Source of the DNA: Steroidobacter gossypii
GTDB taxonomy: Bacteria; Pseudomonadota; Gammaproteobacteria; Steroidobacterales; Steroidobacteraceae
Assembly (NCBI RefSeq): GCF_016801985.1
Contig: NZ_JAEVLS010000001.1
Span: 930,001-994,000, forward strand
Direction of reading: 5' to 3'
DNA: 64,000 nt
Below are positions 1 to 9,308 of the stretch, piece after piece. The notes under the pieces were generated by a model that was given only the letters and a program-made list of their open reading frames with translations, had not been told where the DNA came from and did no database searches. Position numbers and translations under genes: made by a program. Each line of letters begins with the position of its first letter. Positions within the stretch are counted from its first letter, which is position 1.

Positions 1-884
1 TACCACCCCGCCATCTCCCGTCCCGCTTCGGCGTAACGATCGGCGTAGTCGAACACCACCATGCCCGTCATGCTGGCGCGATTGACCAGCAGCGAAAGGT
101 AGTTGGACGGCCCTTTGACTCCGGTGGTGCTGTTGTATTGTGAGATGGCGCCGCAGATCACGATGCGCGCCTTGCGCGCGAGCTGGGTGAGCACGATGTC
201 GAGAATGTCGCCGCCGACGTTGTCGAAATAAACATCGACGCCTTTCGGGCAATGCTGGCGCAAAGCTTTCTTGACATCCTCGGCTTTGTAGTCGATCGCA
301 GCATCGAAGCCGAGCTGCTGCGTGAGGTACTCGCATTTCTGCTGGCCGCCGGCGATGCCCACCACGCGACAGCCTTTGATCCTGGCAATCTGCCCGACCA
401 CTGTGCCGACCGCACCGGCCGCGCCGGAGACAACGACGGTCTCGCCCGGCTGAGGCTTGCCGATGTCGAGCAAGCCGAAATACGCCGTCATGCCCGGCAT
501 GCCGAAGGCGCCCAGATAAGCAGGCAACGGCGCGAGCGCCGGATCGATTTTGGTCAGCAGCTTGGCCTCCAGCGTGGCGTACTCCTGAACACCCAGCGAG
601 CCGGAGACGAACTCGCCCGGGCTGAACTTCGGATGCCGCGACTCGATCACTTTGCCGACGCCGCCGGCGCGCATGACCTCACCGAGCTGCACCGGGGCAA
701 TGTATGACTTGCCTTCGTTCATCCAGCCCCGCATGGCCGGATCGAGCGATAGATACAAAGTCTTCACCAGCACTTCATTGTCGCCGGGCGCGCGAGTCGG
801 CTCTTCGACGTAGTTGAAGTCGCTGCGCTTGACCGCACCGACCGGTCGGGCTGCCAGACGGAACTGATGATTGCTGAAAGTCAT
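1..884 (-). CDS. NADP-dependent MDR-family oxidoreductase (3' end outside window)
   Basis: Medium-chain reductase of the CurA/YncB/prostaglandin-reductase type, which reduces the double bond of enones and enals with NADPH in the cytoplasm. The N-terminus (MTFSNHQFRLAARPVG) and the segment EVLVKTLYLSLDPAMRGW are typical of this zinc-independent subfamily. The nucleotide-binding glycine motif SGAAGAVGTVVGQIA is intact, followed by GCRVVGIAGG and a YFDNVGG motif. About 294 residues are present of a usual 335-345, so only the C-terminal tail is missing. The ATG at 884 is the natural family start. It is transcribed away from the neighbouring genes. The family is clear, the physiological substrate is not. 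Confidence 0.85.
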   Translation of the reverse strand, partial: MTFSNHQFRLAARPVGAVKRSDFNYVEEPTRAPGDNEVLVKTLYLSLDPAMRGWMNEGKSYIAPVQLGEVMRAGGVGKVIESRHPKFSPGEFVSGSLGVQEYATLEAKLLTKIDPALAPLPAYLGAFGMPGMTAYFGLLDIGKPQPGETVVVSGAAGAVGTVVGQIARIKGCRVVGIAGGQQKCEYLTQQLGFDAAIDYKAEDVKKALRQHCPKGVDVYFDNVGGDILDIVLTQLARKARIVICGAISQYNSTTGVKGPSNYLSLLVNRASMTGMVVFDYADRYAEAGREMAGW

Positions 885-966
885 GCTGCCTCCGGGCGTC
901 ACTGCCGGAGGCAAGCATAAGGGATGTGCGCGAGAAAACTAGCGGCCCGCGCTACCGCGACCAGGA

Positions 967-1530
967 TTACTGCTCCGGAATTTCGTCGGTGTTCTCGTCG
1001 TCATCCATGTCGTCGTCGTCCTCGTCGCCGCAGTCCGGGCCCAGCCAGCGGCCCTTGATCTTGCCCTTGAGCGTGAAGGCGTCCGGGCCTTCGCCAGTCT
1101 TCAAGTCCAGCTCGCCCGTCATGGTCTCCGGCGTGGGCGTAGTCACACGAAACAAGCCCGAGCCCTTGATCTTGCCGGTGCAACTCATGCGGATTTCCTG
1201 AGTGTTGCGCGTCGTGCGCACCACGGTCTGGGTGCAGTCGTCATCAGCGGAGCTGAACGGCTTGTCCAGATCTTCCTGCGTGATGCACTCGCTGCTGACT
1301 TCCTCCTCCGGTTCCTCGGCGGCGGCCGCCTTGAGATCGGCGATCATCTTGGCGCGCTGCTCGGGCGTCATCTTGTCCACCAGTTCCTTGGGCAGCGGCG
1401 GCACGCCGCTGAAGCGCATGATGGAGGTCATTTCCCACAAGCCCAGCTTCACGTTGAGCCGCTCGGCGCCGGCGGCGCTCAGCGTGGTCAGCAAAAGAGC
1501 GGCAAGCGCCATGGATCTCGGGATATTCAT
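967..1530 (-). CDS. DUF3617-family secreted protein with acidic C-terminus
   Basis: Predicted periplasmic protein of unknown function. Residues 1-20 (MNIPRSMALAALLLTTLSAAGA) form a signal peptide. The mature part has the DUF3617 hallmarks: an early KLGLWEMTS motif, paired cysteines (SSECIT, DDDCTQ, MSCTG) and a central beta-rich segment ending in LKGKIKGRWLGPDC. The last 20 residues are almost all Asp/Glu (DEDDDDMDDDEN), an unusual acidic tail. I chose the ATG at 1530 over an upstream in-frame ATG because it places the signal peptide at the N-terminus. It is divergent from the ligase gene, with about 96 bp between the start codons. Confidence 0.75.
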   Translation of the reverse strand: MNIPRSMALAALLLTTLSAAGAERLNVKLGLWEMTSIMRFSGVPPLPKELVDKMTPEQRAKMIADLKAAAAEEPEEEVSSECITQEDLDKPFSSADDDCTQTVVRTTRNTQEIRMSCTGKIKGSGLFRVTTPTPETMTGELDLKTGEGPDAFTLKGKIKGRWLGPDCGDEDDDDMDDDENTDEIPEQ

Positions 1531-1626
1531 TGTGGTTCTCTGTGAGCTCTCTATCGAAGGAACGTGACACGGATCTACGGCGTTCCCGCATACCACCGGC
1601 GCGATTTTTCACCGCAGAGGTGCGAT

Positions 1627-4473
1627 GTGGCAACCCAGAAACTCTCCCGCTATCGCGCGATGCGCGACTTCACCAAGACGGCTGAGCCGAGCGGCCGGCA
1701 AAAAGTGACCAGGTCGCCGCAGCTGCGCTTCGTGGTCCAGAAGCACGCCGCGACCCGTTTGCACTACGACCTGCGTCTGGAGCTGGGCGGCGTCTTCAAG
1801 TCCTGGGCGGTCACACGCGGACCTTCGCTGAATCCTCAGGACAAGCGCCTCGCCGTGGAAGTCGAAGATCATCCGCTGGATTACGGCGACTTTGAAGGCA
1901 CCATCCCGAAAGGCCAATACGGCGGAGGTACAGTACAACTTTGGGATCGCGGCTATTGGCGCCCGATCGGCGAGCGTTCCGCCGAAGAGCAGCTCAAGCG
2001 CGGCGAGCTCAAGTTCGAACTGGCTGGCACGCGCTTGAACGGCAGCTTCGTGATCGTCCGCATGAAGAACGATCGCTACGGCGGCAAACGCACCAACTGG
2101 CTGTTGATCAAACATCGCGACAAGTTCGCGCTCGACGCGGCAGCGATGGAGCAAGTGATGGAGGAAGATCGCTCGGTCGCTTCCGCCCGGCCCATGGCGG
2201 CGATCGCCGCTGGCAAGGGCCGTTCACCCAAACCGTTCATGCTCAAGAAAGCCGGCAAGGCCGACGCGGTTTGGCATTCGAACCGCGAGTCGGATGAGGA
2301 GGCGCCTTCAACCAAGAAGGTCGCGGCACGCAACACCGCGGTTGCAACCAAGACTGCTCGCTCCAGGTCCGCCGGCGCCAAAGCCAAAACACGGGGTCGG
2401 GCCAAAAAGGCATCCGGCAAGCGTGTGCGAATACCGGACTTCATCGAGCCCGAGTTGTGTAAGCCGATCGACCGTCCGCCCGGCGGCGCCGGCTGGGGCC
2501 ACGAGGTGAAGTTCGACGGTTATCGCCTGCAGCTGCGCATCGCCGATGGCGAAGTGACATTGAAGACGCGCAAAGGCCTGGATTGGACCGACAAATTCCA
2601 AGCCATCGCCGCTGCGGCGCGCGACTTCCCCGACGCCATCATCGATGGCGAAGTCGCCGCGCTGGACGATAACGGCTCGCCCGATTTCGCGGCCTTGCAA
2701 GCGGCGCTGTCGGAGGGACGCACCGACGATCTGATCTTTTTCGCCTTCGACCTGATGTACAGCGAGGAGGGCGACCGCCGCTCGCTGACACTCAGCGAGC
2801 GCAAGGCCGAGCTCAAAGCGTATCTGGAACAGCAGCGACAAGACGCCACCGGGTTGATCCGCTATGTCGATCATTTCGAGACGGCGGGCGAAGCCGTGTT
2901 GCAGTCGGCTTGTCGCATGAACCTCGAAGGCATCATTTCCAAGCGACTGGATTCGACGTACCGAGCGGGGCGCGTGGGCGACTGGACCAAGGCGAAGTGT
3001 CGCGCCGGGCAGGAAGTGGTGATCGGCGGCTGGACGCAAACGGGCAGGAACTTCCGGTCGCTGCTGGTCGGCGTCCATCGGGACGGTCACCTGATTCACG
3101 TAGGCCGCGTCGGCACCGGCTTCGGCGGCGACAAGCTCGCCACGCTGTGGCCCAAGCTGAAGAAGCTCGAGACCGACAGAAATCCGTTCACCGGCAAGAT
3201 GGCGCCGCGCAAAGGCGCGGATGTGCATTGGGCCAAACCGAAGCTGGTGGCCGAGATCGAATTCGCCGGATGGACCGGGGGCGGCAATGTGCGCCAGGCT
3301 GCGTTCAAAGGCCTGCGCATGGACAAGTCGGCGAGCGAGATCGTGGCGGAGCAGCCGGCGCCTGCGCAGGACGTCGATGTGGTAGAGCCAGAACCCAAGA
3401 CAGCTCGAAGCAAAACCGCGCCGGCAAAGGCCGCGAGCAAGTCCGCGAACAAACAAACGTCGACGAAGTCGTCGTCGAGCAAGTCCGCCAGCGATGGCTC
3501 CAATGTCGTCATGGGCGTGCCCATCTCCAGCGCCGACAAGCCGCTGTGGCCGCATGCCAACGACGACCGGCCGGTGACCAAGCTCGACCTCGCCCGTTAT
3601 TACGAAAGCATGGGCGAGTGGATCATGGCGCACATCAAGGGCCGACCCTGTTCAGTGATCCGGGCGCCCGACGGCATTCACAAGGAACGTTTCTTCCAGC
3701 GACATGCCATGCAAGGCACCTCGAACCTGATCACCATGGTGAAAGTGTTCGGCGATCACAAGCCGTACCTGCAGATCGATCGTGTCGAGGCGCTCGCAGC
3801 CATCGCCCAGTCCGCCGGCGTCGAGCTGCATCCATGGAATTGTCAGCCGGACAAACCTGAAACGCCGGGCCGCCTGGTGTTCGATCTCGATCCGGGGCCC
3901 GATGTGTCGTTCACGGCGGTCATCAACGCCGCGAAGGAAATCAAGGAGCGGCTCGAAGCGCTGGGACTGGTCGCGTTTTGCAAAACCACCGGCGGCAAGG
4001 GCCTGCACGTGGTCACGCCGCTGGCCGACTCCAGGAACAATCGTTTGAAATGGCCCGAAGCCAAGGCGTTTGCGCAAGGCGTGTGCTTGCGCATGGCCGA
4101 GGACAGCCCGGATCTGTACCTGGTCAACATGTCGAAGAAACAACGCGGCGGTCGCATCTTCCTGGACTATCTGCGCAACGATCGCCTGTCGACGGCGGTG
4201 GCCCCGCTGTCACCGCGCATGCGAGACGGCGCGACGGTTTCCATGCTGCTGAACTGGTCGCAGGTGAAGGCAGGTCTCGACCCGACGCGCTATACCATGC
4301 GCACGGCGAAGAACTACGTCGGCAAAGCGACCGAGTGGCAACACTACTGTGAGGCGGAACGACCGCTGCAGGATGCGATTCGAAAGTTCGTGCAGGAAGG
4401 CAAGCCCGCTGGCACGCGTAGTCGCTCGGGCCAGCGGCGGCGCGACTCGAATCACGCGCATGCCGTGACGTAA
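1627..4473 (+). CDS. ligD: ATP-dependent DNA ligase D (phosphoesterase-ligase-polymerase)
   Basis: Multifunctional end-joining enzyme, about 948 residues, with the Pseudomonas-type domain order. The 3'-phosphoesterase domain (about 20-190) has [13 protein letters not shown] and [14 protein letters not shown]. The ligase domain (about 275-590) has [10 protein letters not shown] with the adenylated Lys near 295, and IDGEVAALD. The primase-polymerase domain (about 645-930) has the metal-binding VFDLDPGP (Asp 753/755) and [15 protein letters not shown]. Lys/Ala/Ser-rich linkers separate the domains. I take the GTG at 1627, six bases after AGAGG, as the start; an ATG at 1564 would add 21 unrelated residues. 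The family works with Ku in non-homologous end joining, but no ku gene lies in this window. Confidence 0.93.
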   Translation: MATQKLSRYRAMRDFTKTAEPSGRQKVTRSPQLRFVVQKHAATRLHYDLRLELGGVFKSWAVTRGPSLNPQDKRLAVEVEDHPLDYGDFEGTIPKGQYGGGTVQLWDRGYWRPIGERSAEEQLKRGELKFELAGTRLNGSFVIVRMKNDRYGGKRTNWLLIKHRDKFALDAAAMEQVMEEDRSVASARPMAAIAAGKGRSPKPFMLKKAGKADAVWHSNRESDEEAPSTKKVAARNTAVATKTARSRSAGAKAKTRGRAKKASGKRVRIPDFIEPELCKPIDRPPGGAGWGHEVKFDGYRLQLRIADGEVTLKTRKGLDWTDKFQAIAAAARDFPDAIIDGEVAALDDNGSPDFAALQAALSEGRTDDLIFFAFDLMYSEEGDRRSLTLSERKAELKAYLEQQRQDATGLIRYVDHFETAGEAVLQSACRMNLEGIISKRLDSTYRAGRVGDWTKAKCRAGQEVVIGGWTQTGRNFRSLLVGVHRDGHLIHVGRVGTGFGGDKLATLWPKLKKLETDRNPFTGKMAPRKGADVHWAKPKLVAEIEFAGWTGGGNVRQAAFKGLRMDKSASEIVAEQPAPAQDVDVVEPEPKTARSKTAPAKAASKSANKQTSTKSSSSKSASDGSNVVMGVPISSADKPLWPHANDDRPVTKLDLARYYESMGEWIMAHIKGRPCSVIRAPDGIHKERFFQRHAMQGTSNLITMVKVFGDHKPYLQIDRVEALAAIAQSAGVELHPWNCQPDKPETPGRLVFDLDPGPDVSFTAVINAAKEIKERLEALGLVAFCKTTGGKGLHVVTPLADSRNNRLKWPEAKAFAQGVCLRMAEDSPDLYLVNMSKKQRGGRIFLDYLRNDRLSTAVAPLSPRMRDGATVSMLLNWSQVKAGLDPTRYTMRTAKNYVGKATEWQHYCEAERPLQDAIRKFVQEGKPAGTRSRSGQRRRDSNHAHAVT

Positions 4474-4482
4474 CATCCAGGC

Positions 4483-5313
4483 ATGAGAAAGTTTGCGAGC
4501 GCCCTGGCCCTGTGTTGTGCATCGATTGCGCCGCCTGCGGTCGCGGATATCGATGATGGTTTGAACGAGATTCGCCGCAAGGGTTGCGACCGGCGGCCAG
4601 GCGTCGCGCAACCCTTGCGTTCCAATCGTGAGTTGGACGTGGTCGCGCGAGAGTGGTCCAAGGGAGGGCGACTGCACGAAGCGATCGCGCGCTCGGATTA
4701 TCGGGCGACCGAGTCGGCGTCCATGCGAGTGGAAGGCTCGACGGACCCGCAGGCCATTCTGGAAGTGCTCCGGAAAAATTATTGCCAGACCATCACCGAT
4801 CCGACCTTCAAGGAGATCGGCACGTACCGACGGGGCGATGCGCTGTGGGTGGTGGTTGCGGCGCCGTTCGTCACACCGTCCGTGAAAGATTCGGCGCAGG
4901 TGAGTCAGCAGGCGTTGGCGCTGGTCAATGCGGCTCGCGCCAAACCCCGCAAGTGTGGACGTTCGTCGTTTCCTGCCGTGGCGCCGCTCAGGTTATCGGC
5001 TGTGCTGAATCGAGCGGCGCTGATTCACAGTCAGGACATGGCGAACAAGGATTTCTTCGAGCACCGGGGATCGGATGGCAGCAAAGTCAGCGACCGCGTG
5101 ACGCGCGTCGGTTATACGTGGCGCACGGTTGGCGAGAATATCGCCATCGGGTCGCAGACGGCCGAGGCGGTCGTGCAGGGCTGGATTGCAAGCCCCGGTC
5201 ATTGTGCCAACATCATGAGCCCCGGCTTCACCGAGATGGGCATCGCTTTCGTAGCCGATCCCAAGAGCGACGCCGGCATCTACTGGACCCAGGTCTTCGC
5301 GACGCCTCGCTGA
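4483..5313 (+). CDS. Secreted CAP/SCP-domain protein (YkwD-like)
   Basis: 276-residue exported protein with a signal peptide (MRKFASALALCCASIAPPAVA). The C-terminal half (about 145-276) is a CAP domain: ALVNAARAKPR, an HSQDMANKDFFEHRGSDG motif carrying the conserved His/Glu, VGENIAIG, and WIASPGHCANIMSPGFTEMGIAF. Bacterial CAP proteins are extracellular or periplasmic, and their biochemical roles are mostly unknown. The N-terminal 130 residues are not recognised. The gene starts 10 bp after ligD on the same strand and is followed by the DUF3565 gene, so the three may be co-transcribed. The domain is certain, the function is not. Confidence 0.85.
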   Translation: MRKFASALALCCASIAPPAVADIDDGLNEIRRKGCDRRPGVAQPLRSNRELDVVAREWSKGGRLHEAIARSDYRATESASMRVEGSTDPQAILEVLRKNYCQTITDPTFKEIGTYRRGDALWVVVAAPFVTPSVKDSAQVSQQALALVNAARAKPRKCGRSSFPAVAPLRLSAVLNRAALIHSQDMANKDFFEHRGSDGSKVSDRVTRVGYTWRTVGENIAIGSQTAEAVVQGWIASPGHCANIMSPGFTEMGIAFVADPKSDAGIYWTQVFATPR

Positions 5314-5321
5314 AATCCACG

Positions 5322-5522
5322 ATGAAACGCAAGATCGTTTCATTCCATCAGGATCATGAGCAGCACTGGGTCGCGCGCCTCGACTGCGGCCACGATCAAC
5401 ACGTTCGTCACAATCCTCCCTGGACCAATCGCCCCTGGGTGGTCACACCCGAAGGCCGCGCGACGGCGCTAGGGTTGGAACTCGATTGCAAGAAGTGCGA
5501 CGAGGGCCGGCCGCCGGATTGA
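5322..5522 (+). CDS. DUF3565 small cysteine-containing protein
   Basis: 66-residue protein. It reads MKRKIVSFHQDHEQHW, then ARLDCGHDQHVRHNPPW, NRPWVVTPEGRA and ends LDCKKCDEGRPPD. The CGH and CKKC pairs look like a small metal site, and the H-P-P-W motif is characteristic of DUF3565. No function is established. The start is fixed by the ATG 9 bp after the CAP gene stop; the reading frame is open further upstream but only as a shadow of the CAP gene. A strong intrinsic terminator follows the stop codon. Confidence 0.75.
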   Translation: MKRKIVSFHQDHEQHWVARLDCGHDQHVRHNPPWTNRPWVVTPEGRATALGLELDCKKCDEGRPPD

Positions 5523-5533
5523 TCATCGAGCGA

Positions 5534-5567
5534 GCGCCGAGGTTTTATCCTCGGCGCCGTCTTTTAT
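5534..5567 (+). terminator. Intrinsic terminator after DUF3565
   Basis: Perfect 9-bp stem GCGCCGAGG / CCTCGGCGC with a TTTTAT loop, followed by CGTCTTTT. It sits between two convergent genes and most plausibly ends the ligD/CAP/DUF3565 transcript. The loop and flanks are T-rich only on the plus strand. Confidence 0.8.
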
Positions 5568-5586
5568 GTCGCAAGTAGAGTCGTCG

Positions 5587-6300
5587 TCACTTCCTCGATG
5601 CGCTTGCCGAACCCTCGCCTGTGGCCGCCAGGCCGCTCTGGGAAGCGGAAGCCGATCCATTCGCGCCCGCCGAGACATCCAGGGCGCCCGATGATTGAGC
5701 TGTGCCTTCATTCCCAGACGGCTCGGGCGCGCTAGGAACAATCGTGTTCTCGCCCCCGCCTGACTGGGCCGGCTCGACACTCGGCACTTCCGACTGCGGT
5801 AGCGTCGCGCCATTCAGCGCGCCACTGCCTGTGGCCTGCGTAGCTCCGGCGAGATTGATTCCGTCGCGGCTCGCGCTCGATGTCGCCGAGCCCGCCATCT
5901 CGGCGGCGCCTTCAACCTGCACGCCATTGATCGCACCCACGGCCGTCGCGGCGGCGGCTGAAGTGGCCGTCGTGGCCGCTTGACGCGTCTCGCCAACTTT
6001 GTCCCGCGCCTCACCCACCTTCCCAGCTGCGCGATTGCGGACGGCGCTGGTCGTATCCCGCACTCGATTGGTTGCCCGGTCAGCAGTGTCACCGGTTGTC
6101 CGACGCAGCGAGCTCGCATCCAGATCGGCGCCGAACGAGCCGTTCACTGTGCCCTGCGTGGCCATGCTCATATCACGCATGCTGCCCGACAATGTGCCCC
6201 CCAATCCGCCGCTCACGCCGCCCAGCCCCTGAGCATTCACCGCAGCGCAATTCAGAGCGGCAGCCATCGCAACACCGATCAGCACGAAACGAGTCTTCAT
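5587..6300 (-). CDS. Low-complexity Ala/Ser/Gly-rich secreted protein
   Basis: 237 residues with a signal peptide ending near VNAQ (about residue 24). The rest is built from small residues. A Gly-rich start (GLGGVSGGLGGTLSGS) is followed by a charged, helix-prone Ala/Arg/Thr block (RDTTSAVRNRAAGKVGEARD, KVGETRQAATTATSAAAATA), then a Ser/Gly/Glu-rich tail. The charged block resembles amphipathic LEA/apolipoprotein-like repeats, but I cannot assign a family. It lies downstream of the protease gene on the same strand (166 bp gap) and could be a substrate or co-regulated envelope protein; that is inference only. Confidence 0.6.
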   Translation of the reverse strand: MKTRFVLIGVAMAAALNCAAVNAQGLGGVSGGLGGTLSGSMRDMSMATQGTVNGSFGADLDASSLRRTTGDTADRATNRVRDTTSAVRNRAAGKVGEARDKVGETRQAATTATSAAAATAVGAINGVQVEGAAEMAGSATSSASRDGINLAGATQATGSGALNGATLPQSEVPSVEPAQSGGGENTIVPSAPEPSGNEGTAQSSGALDVSAGANGSASASQSGLAATGEGSASASRK

Positions 6301-6466
6301 GGAATCTCTCCTCCTGGCGCAGCCAATCTGCGGCCTTTGACTGGAGTACGACGCCGCCCGCCGATTTCTTCCAATGACACCGAATTTTTTTGCTCACCTA
6401 CCGCCCGCTCTACCGCCACGAACCCGCCGCCGACACGTCGGCAGCGTCCTCAGCCCGGCAGACACG

Positions 6467-7777
6467 TCATCTCGACGCCAGTTGCTCCGGCGGACGCAGC
6501 TCGTCGCCGACGAGCCCGTTGCCATAGATCTTGTCGGCGCCGCGAGCACCCAAATCGGCGGCCTGCGCCGCCAAGGCGGCGACGGCGGAGTCCGCGTGGG
6601 TTTTATCGATGGTGTCGAGCTGCCGGGCGAGGAGCCCGGCGACGATGGGGGCAGCGAAGGAGGTGCCGCGGACGACGGCGAAGGGCGACTCGATGCCCGC
6701 GGCGGACATGTTGGCGCCAGGGGCCGAGAAGTCGACGTGTTTGCCGCGGCAGGCTTCAACGAGCACGCGTTGTTTAGCATCGACGCCCGTCACGGCGACA
6801 ACGGAGGGATAAGCCGCGGGGAATAAAGGCGGCGCACTCGGCCCGTCGTTCCCGACGGCGGCGACCACCACATGGCCACGAGCAGTTACAACGCGGATGA
6901 TCTGTTCCAGCAGAACATTCGCTGGCCCGACCAGACTGATATTGATCACTGGAACTTTCTCACGCGCCATCCATGCGAACGCTTCAGCGACTGAATCGAC
7001 GGCGCCTCCGGTTGCGAGCCCGCAGTAAACATCGGCGGCGAACAACTCGGCGCCGGGCGCGGCGCCATGAAACACATCACTGCGGCCGACCAGCAAGGAA
7101 GCGACTGCAGTCCCATGCGAACTGGGGATAGAGCCGGCGCACCCATGCTCATGCACAGTCACACCGCTAAACACTGGATGCGTACGCTGCACGCCGCCGT
7201 CGATCAAGCCGACCTTGTGGTTATCGATCCTTGCTCCACCGCCGCCCTGCGCCGCGGTGGCGGCTGTCCGCGTAGGCGCGGCTAGAATCTCACCGCTCTC
7301 GAGGTAGATATGGTTGTAATCGTATGTCCCCTCCGGATCCGCTCGGCGCAGACGTTCAAGTGCACGACGGGTGGACATGCCGGTGGGTGCTTGCAGGACC
7401 ACGATGGTGACATCCAGCCCTTCCAACACTCGCGTGCGACCAATCCCAAAACCCGCCGCACGCGCGCGGTCGAGCGCGGCCTCAGTGGGCGATAGCGCGA
7501 CGACTTCATTGCGTATGATCGGCGCGCCGCGAGGATCTGCGTCCAACAGGGTGCGATTGGCCCGGAGCAGAGTCCGAATCCGCAGCTGTCGCAGCTCGCG
7601 AAGCTGGCGCGGGTCCGCTCGATCGAGCACGCCGTCTACTGTTCGATTCAACGAATCCGTGGGTAGCCTGGGCAAGTTGGGCAGTTGCGCCGGGGGCAAT
7701 CCCACCTGCGCGCGCGCCGGCCCAGCTGCAGCAAGCAGCAGAATGGCGCAAATTCGAATGAGCTTGGTCGGGAACAT
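6467..7777 (-). CDS. Secreted S8 (subtilisin-like) serine protease
   Basis: 436 residues with a signal peptide (MFPTKLIRICAILLLAAAGPARA). The catalytic triad is complete: Asp193 in GLIDGGVQRTHPVF, His221 in SSHGTAVASLLVG, Ser373 in RGTSFAAPIVAG, with oxyanion Asn310 in AVGNDGP. Residues 25-180 look like a propeptide region with Arg-rich helices. It is transcribed divergently from an ECF sigma/anti-sigma pair across a 195-bp spacer, an arrangement suggesting shared control. Extracytoplasmic proteolysis is certain from the motifs; the target, perhaps the anti-sigma factor or the neighbouring secreted protein, is inference. Confidence 0.9.
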   Translation of the reverse strand: MFPTKLIRICAILLLAAAGPARAQVGLPPAQLPNLPRLPTDSLNRTVDGVLDRADPRQLRELRQLRIRTLLRANRTLLDADPRGAPIIRNEVVALSPTEAALDRARAAGFGIGRTRVLEGLDVTIVVLQAPTGMSTRRALERLRRADPEGTYDYNHIYLESGEILAAPTRTAATAAQGGGGARIDNHKVGLIDGGVQRTHPVFSGVTVHEHGCAGSIPSSHGTAVASLLVGRSDVFHGAAPGAELFAADVYCGLATGGAVDSVAEAFAWMAREKVPVINISLVGPANVLLEQIIRVVTARGHVVVAAVGNDGPSAPPLFPAAYPSVVAVTGVDAKQRVLVEACRGKHVDFSAPGANMSAAGIESPFAVVRGTSFAAPIVAGLLARQLDTIDKTHADSAVAALAAQAADLGARGADKIYGNGLVGDELRPPEQLASR

Positions 7778-7972
7778 AAGTAGGCTTGCCCGTCAGCATA
7801 TACGTCCGGCGCGCCGAAATCCTTCCGCGGGACGCGAGCTCCAGGTCGCCAGCCGGCGACAGATGGCGGCCTCTCGCAGTACCCTAGCGAACGCAATCGC
7901 AGCGTCCGACAAGACAACGCTTGAACAATATTTCGACAACCCTGGATTAAACCGCGCCTCGGACGCGTATTC

Positions 7973-8479
7973 ATGAGCGAGACACCGGCCAGCACGACGT
8001 CTTCTTTGCAGCAGGTCCGCCAGCACATCGTGGCGCTGCTGCCTCGACTGCGCCGTTTCGGCCGCGCCATCACGCGTAACGCGTCGGATGCGGACGACCT
8101 GGTGCAGATCGCGATCGAGCGCGCCTTGCTGCGCCATGAGCAGTGGCGGCCCGAAGCGCCGTTTCACAGCTGGATGTTCGGCATCATGCGCAACGCCTGG
8201 ATCGACGAAGCCCGCGCCCGCAGCCGTCGCGGACAAGTGCTGGCCCCGGAAGAAGCCGGCCTGGATGTAGGCGACAACGCCAGCGAAGCCCAGCAGCGCC
8301 TGTTGTCAGTGCAAAAGGCGATGGCCTCGCTGCCGGACGAGCAGCGCTTGGCCGTGGCGCTGGTGCTGATCGAGGGGCTTTCCTACAAGGAAGCGGCGGA
8401 AGCGCTGGATGTGCCGATAGGAACATTGACCAGCCGTCTGGCGCGCGGCCGCGAAGCGCTGCAGAAGCAGCTGGAGTGA
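7973..8479 (+). CDS. ECF-type RNA polymerase sigma factor
   Basis: 168-residue group-4 sigma factor. Region 2 (about 25-90) has RRFGRAITRNASDADDLVQI and FHSWMFGIMRNAWID. Region 4 (about 108-165) has SLPDEQRLAVALVLIEGLSY, then KEAAEALDVPIGTLTSRLAR, a helix-turn-helix for the -35 element. No sigma regions 1 or 3 are present. The partner anti-sigma gene begins 9 bp downstream. The promoter probably lies in the spacer shared with the divergent protease gene, but I did not find a convincing ECF-type -35/-10 pair there. Confidence 0.92.
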   Translation: MSETPASTTSSLQQVRQHIVALLPRLRRFGRAITRNASDADDLVQIAIERALLRHEQWRPEAPFHSWMFGIMRNAWIDEARARSRRGQVLAPEEAGLDVGDNASEAQQRLLSVQKAMASLPDEQRLAVALVLIEGLSYKEAAEALDVPIGTLTSRLARGREALQKQLE

Positions 8480-8488
8480 AGGTGGATC

Positions 8489-9241
8489 ATGCAGTTCTCC
8501 GATGAAACGCTGATGGCCTATGCGGATGGCGAGCTCGACGCCGATCTGCGGCGCGAGATCGAAGCCGCGATGGCGCTCGATCCTGCCATCGCCGAACGCA
8601 TCGGCAGACATCGCCAGTTGCGGGCCGATCTAGGCGCGGCCTTCGGCCCCGTGCTCGACGAACCGATGCCGGCTCGGTTGCTGGATGCTGCCGCTGCTTC
8701 GCCGGCCTCGAAGCACGCCAGTGTCACCGATCTGAACGCAGCACGCTCAGCGAAACAGCGTGCTGTGAGTCCAAGGAAAGGCTGGTCGTGGCGAGAATGG
8801 GGCGCGATCGCGGCCAGTATGGTCATCGGCGTCCTTGCCGGGCGCACTGCCCTGCAGCCAGCGCGATCGGATTTGTTTGCAACCAGCGCCGCCGGCATCG
8901 TCGCGCGCGGCGAATTGTCCGCGGCGCTCACGGATCAGGTTGGAGGCACGATGCAACGTGGCAACGTTCACATCGGCCTCACCTTCCGCGACCGCGAAGG
9001 TCAATACTGCCGCACATTCGTGACCACCTCGGCCGCGGGCTTCGCCTGTAGAGAAGACAACACCTGGAAGGTGCGTGCATTGAACGAGCCCGTGCCCGGT
9101 CAACCAAGCGGCGAATATCGCATGGCTGGCACGGTGCTGCCGCCAGCCGTCCTCACCGCCGTCGAAGACACCATGACCGGCGAAGCGCTGGATCAGGAAC
9201 AAGAGCAGGCCGCCCGCGCCAGGGATTGGAACAACAAGTAA
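8489..9241 (+). CDS. Membrane anti-sigma factor
   Basis: 250 residues. The N-terminal cytoplasmic part (about 1-60) begins with SDETLMAYADGELDADLRREIE, the helical anti-sigma signature; the Cys/His zinc motif of ZAS proteins is absent. One membrane helix lies at about 103-119 (WGAIAASMVIGVLAG), followed by an extracytoplasmic domain of about 130 residues with two cysteines (GQYCRTF and AGFACRED). It should hold the preceding sigma factor inactive until an envelope signal arrives. Tight spacing to the sigma gene supports the pairing. Confidence 0.87.
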   Translation: MQFSDETLMAYADGELDADLRREIEAAMALDPAIAERIGRHRQLRADLGAAFGPVLDEPMPARLLDAAAASPASKHASVTDLNAARSAKQRAVSPRKGWSWREWGAIAASMVIGVLAGRTALQPARSDLFATSAAGIVARGELSAALTDQVGGTMQRGNVHIGLTFRDREGQYCRTFVTTSAAGFACREDNTWKVRALNEPVPGQPSGEYRMAGTVLPPAVLTAVEDTMTGEALDQEQEQAARARDWNNK

Positions 9242-9296
9242 CGCTGCTGTTCGGGGAAACCCGGACTGGTCTGCAGCGCCGTGGGTCCGCGCCCAC

Positions 9297-9302
9297 TACA
9301 AT
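9297..9302 (+). promoter_or_regulatory. Candidate -10 element immediately upstream of the PLD start
   Basis: TACAAT ends 6 bp before the ATG of the next gene, so a transcript from it would start at or next to the start codon and be leaderless. No good -35 hexamer is visible and there is no Shine-Dalgarno sequence. The same layout occurs before the NRDE and lptM genes. Confidence 0.4.
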
Positions 9303-9308
9303 CCGGCC

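Noticed and set aside
2308-3633. 441-codon open frame antisense to ligD
   Set aside because: Mirrors conserved ligase and linker codons; no signal, domain or start context of its own.
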